64,000 nucleotides of DNA, from assembly GCF_048564905.1 (NCBI RefSeq), contig NC_132992.1:95741001-95805000 (forward strand), given 5' to 3'. The translations under genes and the position numbers were made by a program. This DNA is from Vicugna pacos (lineage: Eukaryota; Chordata; Mammalia; Artiodactyla; Camelidae). Within the stretch, counting starts at the first letter, position 1, and every line of letters begins with the position of its first letter. Under the pieces are notes generated by a model. That model saw nothing but the letters and a program-made list of their open reading frames with translations. It ran no database searches and had not been told where the DNA came from. This document shows, one piece after another, positions 46,636-57,963 of this stretch.

Positions 46636-48270
46636 TGTTTCCCAGTTATGATTTTCATTCTGAGGTGATAGGTTCTGGGTCTCTTGAGTCCTTCAAAAGC
46701 CACATCCTGGAATGTTGAGTCTAAATATTGAGTGGATATAGGAGTTGGAATGGTATAAGTGGGGAAGGAAATGACTTGGAGTGGGCAGAGTAATGGTGGA
46801 GAGAGGGTTTAGAAGAGGAGGGCTATCAATAGGATATCAAGTTAGTGGAAGTACAGGTGGAAGGTGGTAAAAAAGGGAAGAAGGACCTGATGTGATGGAG
46901 AGGGAAATTATTAAAGTAATGATGAACCACTCTGGGGAAATCTTACACTTCCTGAAAGAAGACCGAATTTCAAAAGTGTGTGTAAAATCATGAACTCAAG
47001 GAACATGGAAAATGCAAGCATGCACTTGTTTGAAGGCTGCAGTGTACAGTCAGCGGATGCCTTCTAAGGAGAGGAATTGAAAGGATGATCACTTCCCTTG
47101 CGCAAAAGAGCAACAGTGACAAGGAATCTGAAGGAGATCTTTTAAAGAAATAAACAATAAAGCCAAATGTGATTTCTATATAGAATGAATCTTTAAATGG
47201 CAAAGAATCATAATTTAACCAAAGTCAAAATGATAATTTCTCATGACATAAATCAGTGCTAACGTTAAAACAATAAAGCCTGGGACTTAACCCCACCTCA
47301 GGAGTATAAGTAGAATTCTGAGACACAGAGCCTGTCCTTAACGTGTTGCAACACACTGTCATCCAGAGATGGGAGCCATTCGGAACTCACGAATGGATCC
47401 CCAACCAACTGGTCTGGAGTCTGGAGTGATGGCAGAGGCTTCAATGATGGGCATCTGGGATCCAGAGTGAAAAGTTCAGGCATCTATAGATATGCAGTCC
47501 TGCTGAAGATGCTGCAGCAGAACTCTGACAGCTGTTTAAACGTGGCACGAAGACGTTACTGAAGACCATTTCAACAGTGCAGAGAGATTTAACACAATTC
47601 CAAGTGCAACAGGGACAAGTGAGGGTTGACAGCCAAAAGTATGTTGATGAGTTGATGGAAAATTACTAGTGGCAGCTTGGTAAAGTATTGGCGGTGAGAG
47701 AGTAGGTGGAGGTGATTAGATGTCAATGGCTTAGGAAGAGCATCTGTATTTGATTTCAAAGCTGAGGGAATTCTCAATAAACTTGCTTAGCAGGCCACAG
47801 ATCAGGAAGAGTCATGGAAAGAGCTTGAAGGTCTAATTGTGATGAGAGAATGTTAATTTCAACTCACATGGGCAGAGATCCTGGGTGGCTGTTCACAAAC
47901 CCGTGAGGATCGGTGGGTCCTGTCTGAAGTTAGAAGCCCATGTGGGAGAGTATATGCATCTCTGAGGGCAGAGGTCCATGTAGGAGGATTGCATTCCTTC
48001 TAAAGACCATGTGTGTTGAAATAAACTAAAAACTTCTCCCAAAGATCAGATCGTGAGAATCCTTGGAATCATCTCCCAGGAAGGAATATGCGTCCCATGG
48101 TAAGCTGGTGAGTGAAAAGATCCTGAGGGCTGTTCAAATCTCATCTGCAAATAAACAATGTTATTTCTTCCTTCTTGTCATGCATCGAGAAAGTGAGATG
48201 TGTGTCACAAAGAGCAAAGTCTAACTTGTCCCTAGGGGCCATCTGAGAGAAGGGAAAAGGGAATCCCCAG
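46636..48270. other. Intergenic, nothing recognised
   Basis: An AG-rich and then mixed spacer 3' of the IGHV4 pseudogene. No V exon, RSS or named repeat. Confidence 0.4.
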
Positions 48271-48350
48271 TTCCAGCAGGAAGCCCCTCCCCCTTACATC
48301 CCCACCCCTACTCCTGCTCCAGGGGAACTTCTCTGTCTCTGTGGACCCTG

Positions 48351-48384
48351 CTCGCCCCCTTGTGGTCATGAGCGCCCCCTGCAG
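48351..48384 (-). promoter_or_regulatory. Two tandem CTCF-like motifs beside IGHV4 pseudogene
   Basis: The minus strand reads CTGCAGGGGGCGCT (48371-48384) and GACCACAAGGGGGCGAG (48351-48367), both close to CTCF core motifs, same orientation as the V genes, about 60 bp beyond the dead RSS. The motifs survive although the gene is dead, so they may have a role of their own. Motif evidence only. Confidence 0.55.
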
Positions 48385-48450
48385 CCCAGCAGCTCTTGTC
48401 TCTCATTAGGGACAAATATGTCTGTGTTCACACTGACACCCCTCATTACG

Positions 48451-48872
48451 GCTTCCGTCACAGTAATAGACAGCCGTGTCCTCAGTGGTCACCGAGCTCA
48501 GCCACAGGGAGAACTGGATATTGGCTGTGCCTCTGAACATGGAGTTGAAGCTCTGAGGGATGGGTCATAGCCTGTGCTACAAACATAAGTTATGTACCTC
48601 ATCTGCTGCAAGCCCTTTGTTGGAGGCAGTCAGACTCAGCTCCAACCATTTCCACTGGTGATGGACTAACCAGAGACAGTGTAGGTGAGGATGACGGTCT
48701 GAAATTGCTTCAACAGCTCTGGGCATGACTTCTGCAGCTGCACCTGGGACAGGACACCTGGGGACAAGGAGAATCAGCCCTAGTCAGTCATCGGCAGTAA
48801 CAACCATCCCCATAGACCCAGGTCACCTTTGCCAGCGGTCACCAGGCCGAGGAGAAAACCCAACAGTCTCGT
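48451..48872 (-). pseudogene. IGHV4: IGHV4 heavy-chain V pseudogene, cut off by L1
   Basis: Leader exon 48827-48872 matches the MRLLG leader of the 7.5-kb gene, but the start codon is ACG; GTGACC donor. V exon 48451-48757 (307 nt in total, internal indels cancelling) begins QVQLQKSCPELLK. It carries stops in CDR1/FR2 (SG then TAG, WS then TGA), Cys22 is Tyr, and the frame is lost in FR3. The heptamer is CGTAATG, beyond recognition. About 70 bp upstream of the start, at about 48945, the sequence passes directly into L1 ORF2, so promoter and octamer are gone. Confidence 0.88.
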
Positions 48873-48944
48873 CTTCTTCTAGACCACGGCTCTGCTTCCC
48901 AGAGACCTCAGCCCTGCCTGCAAAGAGAGCTGTGAGCTCCCACA

Positions 48945-51900
48945 TGTTAATTCTTCCAATCCAAGGGCATGGGGTATCTTTCCATTTTTAAAGTCGTCTT
49001 TAATTTTCTTCACAGTGTTTTGTACTTCTTTACATAACTATGTCTTTCACCTCCTTGGTCAGATTCATTCCTAAATATTTTATTTTTTGGATGTGATTTT
49101 CAAAGGAATTATTTCTTTAATTTCATTTTCTGATATTTCTTTGTTAGTATAAAGGAATGCCACTGATTTTTCTATGTTGATCTTGTATCTTGCTGCCTTG
49201 CTGAATCCTTTTATCAGCTCTGATAGTTTTTGTGTGTAGCTTTTATGAGTTTCTATATGTAGGGTCATGCCATCTGCATATAGTGAAAATTTACCTCTTC
49301 TTTTCCAGTTTGGCTTCCTTTAATTTCTTTTTCTTGCCTGATTGCTGTGGCTAGGGCTTCCAAGTCTACGTTGAATAGAAGTGGTGAGAGTGGGCATCTT
49401 GTCTTCTTCCAGATTTTAGTGGGAAGTCTTTCGAAAGTTCACCTTTGCTTATTATGCTGGCTGTGGGTTTCTCATAAATAGTTTTTATTATGTTGAGCTA
49501 TGTTCCCTCTATACCCACTTTGGTAAGAGTTTTTTTTTTTTTAATCATAACTGGGTTTTGGATTTTATGAAATGCTTTCTCTGCATCTATTGAGATGGTC
49601 ATATGATTTTTGTCCCCTTTTGGATGTGGTATAAGATGCTGACTGATTTGCATATGTTGAACCATTCTTGTGTTTCTGGGATGAATCCACCTCGGTCATG
49701 GTATATGACCTTATTCATGTGTTATGGATTCCGTTTGCTAAAATTTTCTTGAGGATTTTTGCATCTATGTTTATCGGTGATATTGGCCTGTAATCTCTTT
49801 TGGTAGTTTATTTGCCTGGTCTTAATATCAGGGGGATGTTGGCTTCATTGGATGAGCTTGGGAGTATTCCCTCCTCTTCAGTCTTTTGGAAGAGTTTGAG
49901 AAGGGTCTGTGTGTCTTCTTCTTTGTACGTTTAGTGGAATTCTCCAGTCAAGACATCTGGTCCTGGTCTTTTGTTTGTACGGATGTTTTTATTGTAGAAT
50001 CTCTTTCACTTCTAGTAATCAGTCTGTTCAAGTGATTTATTTCCCCTTGATTCCATCCTGGTGGACTGTGTACTTATAGAAACTTTCTTCTATCTTGTAC
50101 AATCTGTTGCCATATAGTTGCTCATAATATTCTCTCCCTCTCTCCCTGTTTTGATTTCTGTGTTGCTGCCTGTAATTTCTCCGTTTTCATTTCATATATT
50201 TTTTCATTTGTGTCCTCTCTGTTTTCTTCTTGGTGAGCCTGGCTAGAGGCTTGTCAACTTTGTTTACTCTTTCAGAAAAAACTACTCTTGGTTGGATTGA
50301 TTTTTCTATTGTTTTTTGGTCCCTATGTTATTTAATTCCTCCCGATCTCTATTGTTTCTTTGCTTCTGATGACTTTAGGTTGTGTTTGTTCTTCTTTTTC
50401 TAATTACTTTAGATTTTAGGTTAGGTTGTTTATTTGAAGTTGTTGTTTTCTGAGGAAGCCCTATGTCGTTGTGAACTTCCATCTTAGCACTGCCTTTGCT
50501 GCATGCCATAAATTCTGTGTAGTTGTGTTCTCACTGTCGTTTCTCTCAAAGAATTTTTCAATTTCTTCTTTGATTTTATCATTAGCCTGTTGGCTTTTCA
50601 CTGGCATGCTATTTAGTAGGAATGCAGCTCTTTTTTTCTCGTTTGTTTTTCTGTCATTGATTTTTAGTTTTCTGCTGTTGTGATCAAAAAAGGTGCTTGA
50701 AGTAATTTTTTTCCTCTTAAATTTGTTGAGGCTTCCTTTGTGCCCGATTATGTGGTCTAGCCTGAAAAATGTTCCACACACACTTGAAAACGATGTATAT
50801 TCTGGCTTTTTTTGGATATGTAATGTCCTAAAAGTATCAATTCAGTCCAACTGTTCTAATATGTCATCTAGTATCTCTGTTGCCTTACTGATTTTCTGTT
50901 TGGAAGATCTGTCCAAATGACCTAGTATTATTGTGTTCCCATTTATTTCTCCCACTATGTTTGTTAGTATTTGTTTTATGTATTTAGGTGCTCCTATATT
51001 GGGTGCACATACGTTAATGAGTGTAATATCCTCATCTCATGTTGCTCCTTTGATTGTTATATGATGTCCGTCTTTACCTTTCTCATGATCTTTTTTTTAA
51101 AGTCCATTTTGTATGGATTAGAATTACTACTCCTGCTTTGTATCATTTCCTTTTGCATGAAACATCTTTTTCCAAACTCCCACTTTCTGTCTATATGTGT
51201 CTTTCACCCTAAATTGGGTCTCTTGTAGGCAGAATATCATAGCTTCTTGTTTTATTCTCCAAGTTTTATTTGCCACTTGATGTCTTATTTTGGAGCACTG
51301 AGTCCATTAACATTTGTAATAACTGATAGGTGTGTGTTCATTGCCATTTTGAATTTGGTATTCTAGTTGATTTGGTCTTTCTTCATTGTTCCTTTCTTTT
51401 TCTTGTTTTTCTTTTTGTGGTTTGATAATTTTCTTTTGTATTAGCTCTGTTTCTTTTTGGTTTTTGTGATCCCATTGTATGCTTTTGACTTGTGGTTACC
51501 CTGTTTTTCAAGTAAGTGAATCCACTACTGTATTTGTTTGCTTTCAATTGGTAGTTATATAGGCTCAAACACACCAGAGAAAGATCAAAAAAAGAAAAAA
51601 AAACCCCACATTTCCTTTTCCCTTCTGCCACCTTTTATGATTTTCACGTCCATCTTTACATCTTGCTGCTTATTCTCTTGCCACGCATCGTAGTTTTCAC
51701 ATTTCCAATGATGGTTTTCTCAATTCTATTACTTCCTGTTTCCTTTCTATTTAGGATAGCTTTAGTGTTTCTGAATTATTTTACCTTTTCCTTGTTTATG
51801 AAATTCTTTATCTCTTCTTCTATTCTAAAGGATAGTCTTGCTGGACAGTGTATTCATCGTAGCAGATTTTTTTTTTTCATTCAGGGCTTGGACTATAACT

Positions 51901-54217
51901 TGCCACTCCCTTCTGATTTAGCAGTATTTGCGTAGAGAAATTGGCTGACAGACTTATGTGGGTTCCCTTGCAGCTATGTCTTTGTTTTTCTCTTACTGTC
52001 TTTAGAATCATTTCTTTAACTTTGGCCATTTTAATTATCGTATGTCTTGGTGTAGGTGTGTTTGAGTTCTTGTTTGGGACCCTCTGTGCTTCCTGTACTT
52101 GTGCATCTGTTTTCTTCTTTAGGTTTGGGAATTTTAAAGTCATGATTTCTTCAAATACCTTTTCTCTTTCTTCTCCTTCTGGGACCCCTATTTTGTGTAC
52201 ATCGGCATGCTTTATATTATCCCATCAGTCTCTTATATTGCTTTCTTTGGTTTTTCTTTGCTTTTCTGTTTGGTGTTTTGATGGGGTGACTTCTGTTATC
52301 CTGTCTTCTAAGTTACTTATTCATCCCTCTGCATTACCTAGTGTGCTTTTGACTGCCTTTAGCTCAGCTCTTGTATCAGCCATTCAGTTTTCTGATTGTA
52401 ATTGGCCCCTCTTTATAGTTTTTATTTCCTTTTCATAGTATTCTGCACTTCTGTTCATAGCATTTTTTATTTCCCTCAGTGCTTTTATCTTCCCTTTTTG
52501 GAAGTCATGGTCTAGTAGGCTGTCAAGGTTGGCCTCATTGTTTGTTCTTTCAAAGCACTTCTTCTCTTCTTTAAATTGAGGTGTTTGCTCTGCTTGTTTA
52601 TTTTACTTATATTTTTCCGACTCAATGTATTTAAGAATAACAGTCATCAACTGTAGTTTTGAAGGGCTTTTTCCGTTTTGAATTGGCAGCACTCCTGTTT
52701 GGAATGTGTGCATCTTATATTGTGTCTTCAGGGCTGTTTTTAGTGCAGATGGTTGCCACTTCTTCCTCCCATGTGTGTTGGCTGTTATCCCTTTGATTGT
52801 GGGCATGGTTGCTTCTGTGGTGATGAGAGTCTCCTCTGTTTCTTGTTGTTAGGAAGGGCCTCCTTTTTTGTTCTGTGGTTGCCACCGCCCTGACAGGAGC
52901 CAGGCCCGCTCCCCTGTTTTTGGAATAGGGCCTTACAGACCTGTTTCTGCATTGGAGTGTGTGGTAGGTGTGGTTGGAGTGCTTCAGGTGGGAAGGAGAG
53001 CTGCTGAGTAAACCTCCGTTAGAGCTGCTCACAGAGAAGTGATTTCTGTGATGTTGTCTGTCACTTGTTATGCAGGCTTACAGACTCTTCTTTGTTGATG
53101 CTGTCTTTGTCCCCAACTTAGCCACAGGAATGTCAGCAACCCACTCTTGTGTCCCCATGTTTCTCTGTTACACAGCAATCAGTGCAGATCCACCCATGTC
53201 AGGTGCTAGGACTCAACATAGTGCACATGCAGTCACATCCCTGGATACACAGTGAGTGCCCCAGGATCAGCAGAGACACCAGCCCCACCCCTGTGTGTGG
53301 TAGGCAGTTCAGTTACAAGCCTGGATCCAGCCCCACCATGCACCAGAACTTCACCGGTTGCTTGTAGATCTTAAAGGCCGGCTTCACAAAGGCACCAGGA
53401 GAGCAAATATGCACCCTCTCCCTGGGGCTGTAGTCAAATCTTAACCCTGCCTGTGAAGTTGTCGGACCCCTGGATATGGATTCAGGTTTCAACCCCTCCA
53501 CCGCTACAGGAGCAGAACACCTGCATTTTTGATGGCTATGACTGAGCCCCACCTGTCTTCTCATGAGGACACTTCAACAATGGTGTAGGGCAGAGATGGA
53601 GGCTACGGCCCAGCTGCATTGTGCCCTCCTCCTCAATGAGCACTAGGAGTGCTGCTTCTTTATGGGGCTCCCAGGCTGTTCTGATCTGCACAGACTCCCA
53701 GCCACAGCCCACACCACTCTCCAGCCCTCGGAGGCTGCCTGTGTGCACTCAGCCCCAGTCCTCTCCTAAGGCTCATACGAGAAAGCCCAAGGTCCAGCGG
53801 CCAGTCCTGGGCTGCCCGCCCCCACCAGCTTGAGTCTAGGGCTGGGGACCACAGAAACCCTCTGTGTTCATTTCTCTTCATTCTGTCTACCCACTGGTTG
53901 CTTTTTTTCCCTCCAGGCCTCAGAGGATCCCGTTCTGTCCCTGCAGACCTCCAGGCTGAAGTGACAGGGTCCCAGTGTGAGAGTGATTTTCCTCCTTTGT
54001 CCCTCCCTACCCATGGGACCGCTCCCACACTTATGTTCTTTTTCCTTTTTGTTTTTTTATCCTACCAGTCTTTGTGAGGAATCTTCTTGCATTTTGATGT
54101 GAGAGATATTCTTCCAGATTTCAGTAGGTGTTGTGTGTGAAATGATGAGTCTGTAGATGTAAATCTCTGTATTCATGGGAGGGGGTGAACTGTGCATCCT
54201 TTTACTCCACCATCTTG
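48945..54217 (-). mobile_element. L1, antisense, 3' end missing (5.3 kb)
   Basis: A diverged L1 from ORF2 (starting at RT/C-terminal sequence equal to about 13640 of the full-length element) through ORF1 (readable around 51877-52143 as QVQEAQRVPNK and TPTPRHTIIKMAKV) and the 5' UTR to the L1 start at about 54217 (GCCAAGATGGTGGAGTAAA). The RT box reads YADG. Many frame breaks. It is older than the 11.9-kb element. The low end has no tail and abuts the IGHV4 pseudogene, so the junction is a deletion or rearrangement, not a normal 3' insertion end. Confidence 0.88.
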
Positions 54218-54849
54218 GCACACTCTCTGGTCAGGATAATCTTAATGCTGTCATGCACGATTCCTCTTTTACTGCAGGGTGGGTCAGCTGCCCTCTCCTT
54301 AAGGCCAATTAGTTCACTCCGAGTTAGCGCATCATTATCTGTACCTCTAAGACATTCCAGGTTCATCAGGAGAGAAAAATACATGTAAGTTTTAAAATCT
54401 GTGCTGCTCATGTTGGAGGAGCTTAGGCCATGGCTACACCTGTACAGTGAGACAGTAAGGAGGAGACAAAAATAAATCAAAAGCACAGAGGCATTTCAAA
54501 AAGGTACAGAAGCCAACATGAAAGAGTTTCCAGTAGGCAAAGAAGCTGAAACAATTCGAACACCAAAATTAATCACATAGTATTCAATTTTAATCAAAGT
54601 ATAAAATAAATATATATGAGTCACACTTAGATGAATCAATGACTGAATAAATAAAGCATAATTCTTAAAGAATAATTCCAAATAACTTATATAGATACCT
54701 CCTCTTTCAAGGGTCTCTCCTATTCCCCGGGGACATTTCCAGTAAGAGTTTAGTGGAGGGTACATCTGTTCATGTTCATGGATGTGAAGCTTAACTTCCT
54801 GTTAAGTGCAGCTTGCACTTATGGTCACGGAAGAACTTCCAGGCTGACC
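54218..54849. other. Intergenic, nothing recognised
   Basis: AT-rich; no firm match. Confidence 0.4.
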
Positions 54850-55400
54850 TTGAATTTAGCAATGAGCTTTTAGACATAACACCAAATATATAATCAGTGA
54901 AGGAAAAAAGAAACAGATAGACTTTGCTGCATCCAAGTGAAATGTTTTGTTTTGAAAATGATGCTGGTGAGTGAGTGAAAAGTCAAGGCATAATCTAGGA
55001 GGATATATTTTCAAATTGTGTATCTGTACCATGAATACCATGAAAAATATGGAAGAAGAGAAAACGAATACACCAGTCGAAAAACAGTCCAAAGATCTGA
55101 GCAGACACAAAAAAGTGTGCAGCATGGTTTTCATCAGGAAAGTCTACTTGTAGACAGCCGTGAAACACTACTGCCCATCTGTTAGAACGGGCAACACCCA
55201 GCACACTGACAACACCAAGTGCTGTCAAGGACATCGAGCAACAAGGACTCCCCACCACTGCTCGTGGGAGTGTGAGACAGCACATCGTCTTTGGATGACA
55301 CGTTGACACTTTCTTACACAGTAAACATAGACTTCCCATGCGGTTCAGGGCTGCATTAGAAAGGGCTGTGGGTTTTCACCATCGCCCTGGAGGCAGTGGG
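54850..55400 (+). mobile_element. Old L1 ORF2 3' fragment, sense
   Basis: Ordered remnants of the ORF2 C-terminal region: AAAGATCTGAGCAGACAC, CAACACCAAGTGCTGTCAAG, CCACTGCTCGTGGGAGTGTG. Highly diverged, so ancient. Confidence 0.6.
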
Positions 55401-56070
55401 TTATCAGAAGAAGGACACTGGTCAGAAAACAGGGCCCCACAGTGTTCTGTGTAGAAACACTACTCAGGTGTCTGTGAGGGGAAGTACCTCAGGGAACGGC
55501 TTAGGAGTCCTGAGCAAAAGTGCAGGTGTGGTTTGAAGAGCAGCCCGTTGCTGGGACTACCTGAACTGTGGGCATGGCCAACGTGGTGCTGTGGTCCACG
55601 TAGGAGTTCTCTGACCCTTGCAGAGATTTACCTCATTGATTTCACCCCACTCACCCTGACCAGGTCAGCAGGCAATCCTACACAGCTCTGCACACATGTG
55701 CAGGTGCTTACGCACACGGACTGCAGGATGGAGCCTGAGCAGTCTTCACTCGCTTGTGTTCCTGGTCAGCTTCCACTGTGAATACACATCCTGTGAGTTC
55801 TCGGTTCCCCCAACTCCAGCCCAAGGCATGCAGAGCAGGACGGTGCTCAGCAACTGGTTATCATGATTCCTCACTAGAGTTTCTCCACTAGAGTTGGAAG
55901 CATAGAAATGGATGTTAAAATACAGGTGGAACTGAAGCAAAGCAGCGCTGAACTTTGAGAAGAAGCCAGTACAATACACGAAACTCTTACACATCTTGAC
56001 AAAGAGGAGCAAATGCATACATACTTTGATGAGATGATAACGTGTAAAATTTATGTGTAATTGATGTAAC
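55401..56070. other. Intergenic, nothing recognised
   Basis: No V exon, RSS or firm repeat match. Confidence 0.4.
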
Positions 56071-56220
56071 AGAGGAAAGTGGGAAGCAAAGAAGGAGGGA
56101 AAGAAAAGAGGAAAAGGCAGTTAACAAGGGGTGGAAGGGGGAGGAAGAGAGAGAAGAGGGGTGGGAGGAAGTAAGGAAGGCAGGAAGCAGGGAACGTGAG
56201 GGGGAAGGGAGGACAGCAGG
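56071..56220. repeat. Polypurine tract, about 150 bp
   Basis: Almost only A and G on the plus strand (GGAAGG, GAGGGAAAG and similar units), with a few pyrimidines. Low-complexity GA-rich DNA, about 350 bp beyond the IGHV5 RSS. Confidence 0.85.
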
Positions 56221-56559
56221 CAGCGATGTGTTGTGTGGGCGTTGCACTAAGTAAACCGTCTGGTGTATGCAGGATGCATAGCTCAAGCCGCCCTTGACTG
56301 GGATCCTGGAAAGAACAGTGGGGGCCAGTCTTGCTGAGGACACAGTGTGAGTTCCTGCAGGGAAACCATGTTCCCATGGCAGGCATCACAGACCCAGGAG
56401 TGGGACCCCTGCCAGGCCTGTCAGATCAGGCTCTTTTCCGACTCTTCTCTCATGTTCTCAGTCCTGTGGGCACAGCAGATGGTGCGTCCTCCGGTGCTGG
56501 ATCGGGGAGGTCCCTGGGGAGGTCTCTGAGGCTCTCCTCTGCGGCTGTGAACTGGTGCA

Positions 56560-56598
56560 GGTTTCTGTCCCTCTCGGGACGTGGTTTCCCTCACTGTG
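56560..56598 (-). other. V 23-RSS of IGHV5-like gene
   Basis: Heptamer CACAGTG (56592-56598), 23-bp spacer, nonamer ACAGAAACC (56560-56568). Looks fully functional. Confidence 0.9.
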
Positions 56599-57040
56599 TC
56601 CTTTGCACAGTAATACACGGCTGAGTCCGAGGACTTCAGGCTGCTACACCACAGGTAGGCAGTGCTGGTGGACTTGTCTGTGGAGATGGTGGTGTGGCCT
56701 TGGAAGGACGGGCTGTATCTGGTATGTGAGTCACCAGGATAGATGGCCCCCATCCACTCCAGGCCTTTCCCAGGCATCTGGCGCACCCAGCCGATCCAGT
56801 AGCTGGTAAAACTGTACCCTGAAGTCTTACAGGAGATCCTCAGAGTCTCCCCGGGCCTTTTCAGCTCTGCCGCAGGCTGCTCCAGCTTCACCTGGGCATG
56901 GACATCTGCATGGGAGATGCAAGACTCGGGTCAGGGCTCACTCCTCCCCACCCACCCTCCTCTGTGACCCTACAACCCCTGGGCCCTGACTGACCTTGGA
57001 GGACAGCCAGGAGCAGGGTGATGGCTGTGACAGACCGCAT
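56599..57040 (-). CDS. IGHV5: IGHV5-like heavy-chain V segment, intact
   Basis: Leader exon 56995-57040 (ATG at 57040, [21 protein letters not shown] donor), V exon 56599-56905 (307 nt). Mature part [23 protein letters not shown]1 [12 protein letters not shown]2 [14 protein letters not shown] with VH-type residues, CDR2 [19 protein letters not shown]3 [28 protein letters not shown]. The [14 protein letters not shown], [16 protein letters not shown] and SSLKxSD motifs are those of human IGHV5-51. No stop or splice defect. Odd points: FR3 reads LWCSS where the family has LQWSS, adding an unpaired Cys; FR1 has Pro-Ala-Ala in place of Ser-Gly-Ala. It could be a working segment, though the extra Cys may impair folding. 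Confidence 0.92.
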
Positions 57041-57148
57041 CCTGGAGGAGGAAAGGATGGACAGCACTCGAGGACCCCCGCTGGGCAGTGAGGGAGACTG
57101 CACTGTCGAGGGGGGCACTGGGTTTACAGGGACAGTTCCTCCCCATAA

Positions 57149-57156
57149 ATTTGCAT
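57149..57156 (-). promoter_or_regulatory. Octamer of IGHV5-like promoter
   Basis: ATGCAAAT on the minus strand, about 109 bp upstream of the ATG. Confidence 0.88.
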
Positions 57157-57629
57157 CTTTATTGTCCCACCCTCCAGGTGAGACTCCCCAGCATTCATAA
57201 CCCAGAAGCCTTCGGGCAGGGAGAGGTCCTCGTCTGAGCCTCACTAGAGGGGCGGGATGATGCCCAGTACTCCGCCTTCCCCCACCCCGTTCGGGTGGGA
57301 GCCCCCAGGGCCCTGCACTGCGCGGAAGCGCTGGAGCAGGAGGCACAGCCGTCAGTGAGCCCAGTGTTCTCAACCCCTGCGTCCATCACCGTGCGGTCTT
57401 CACGGCAGCCTCCAGGGGGCCTGGCTGAGATGCAGAGTGGTAGGCCCAGCCCCGACGCCCGAGCCTGCACCTCCGGGGCAGGGCTGAGGCAGCTGCACGG
57501 TAACATGCTCTGCAGGCACGGCTCCTTGCGCCTCAGGTGCAGGTACACCGGCCCAGCCTTAGCAATGGGGTGAAGCTTATCCCTGAACGTCCCCACGCTG
57601 GTGCGGGTGCAATAAAACCCCACTCTGAG
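57157..57629. other. Intergenic, GC-rich, nothing recognised
   Basis: GC-rich upstream flank of the IGHV5-like gene. No exon seen. Confidence 0.4.
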
Positions 57630-57963
57630 TGTGGTAAGGGCTGGAACGTGTTTCCCCGAAGCTCACATGCTGAAGCGCTGCCCCCAGGGCCCCGTAATGC
57701 GGCTGCACTCAGAGACAGGGTCTTAGTGGTGATAATCAATGTGTCTTCATTCGGTGACACTAATGCAGTGTGATGGCAGTCCTTATAAGAGAAGGCCGTT
57801 AGGACACAGACACACACAGAGTAAGGCCATGTGAGGACGGGAGGGGACCACAGCCCTCTAAAACTGACGAGAGAAAACCCCAAAGAAATCAGCCCTGCTG
57901 ACACCTTGGTCCCAGGGTTCTGCCCCCCGGACTGTATCACAAGTCCCTTCTGCGTTTAACTCA
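57630..57963 (+). mobile_element. MLT1-type LTR fossil (ERVL-MaLR), sense
   Basis: Matches the MaLR LTR layout: TGTGGTAAGG start, AATGTGTCTTCATTCGGTG, TGGCAGTCCTTATAAGAGAA, GGCCATGTGAGGACGGGAG and TTCTGCCCCCCGGACTGTAT near the 3' end. A lone, heavily decayed LTR, placental-wide in age. No internal region. Confidence 0.7.
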
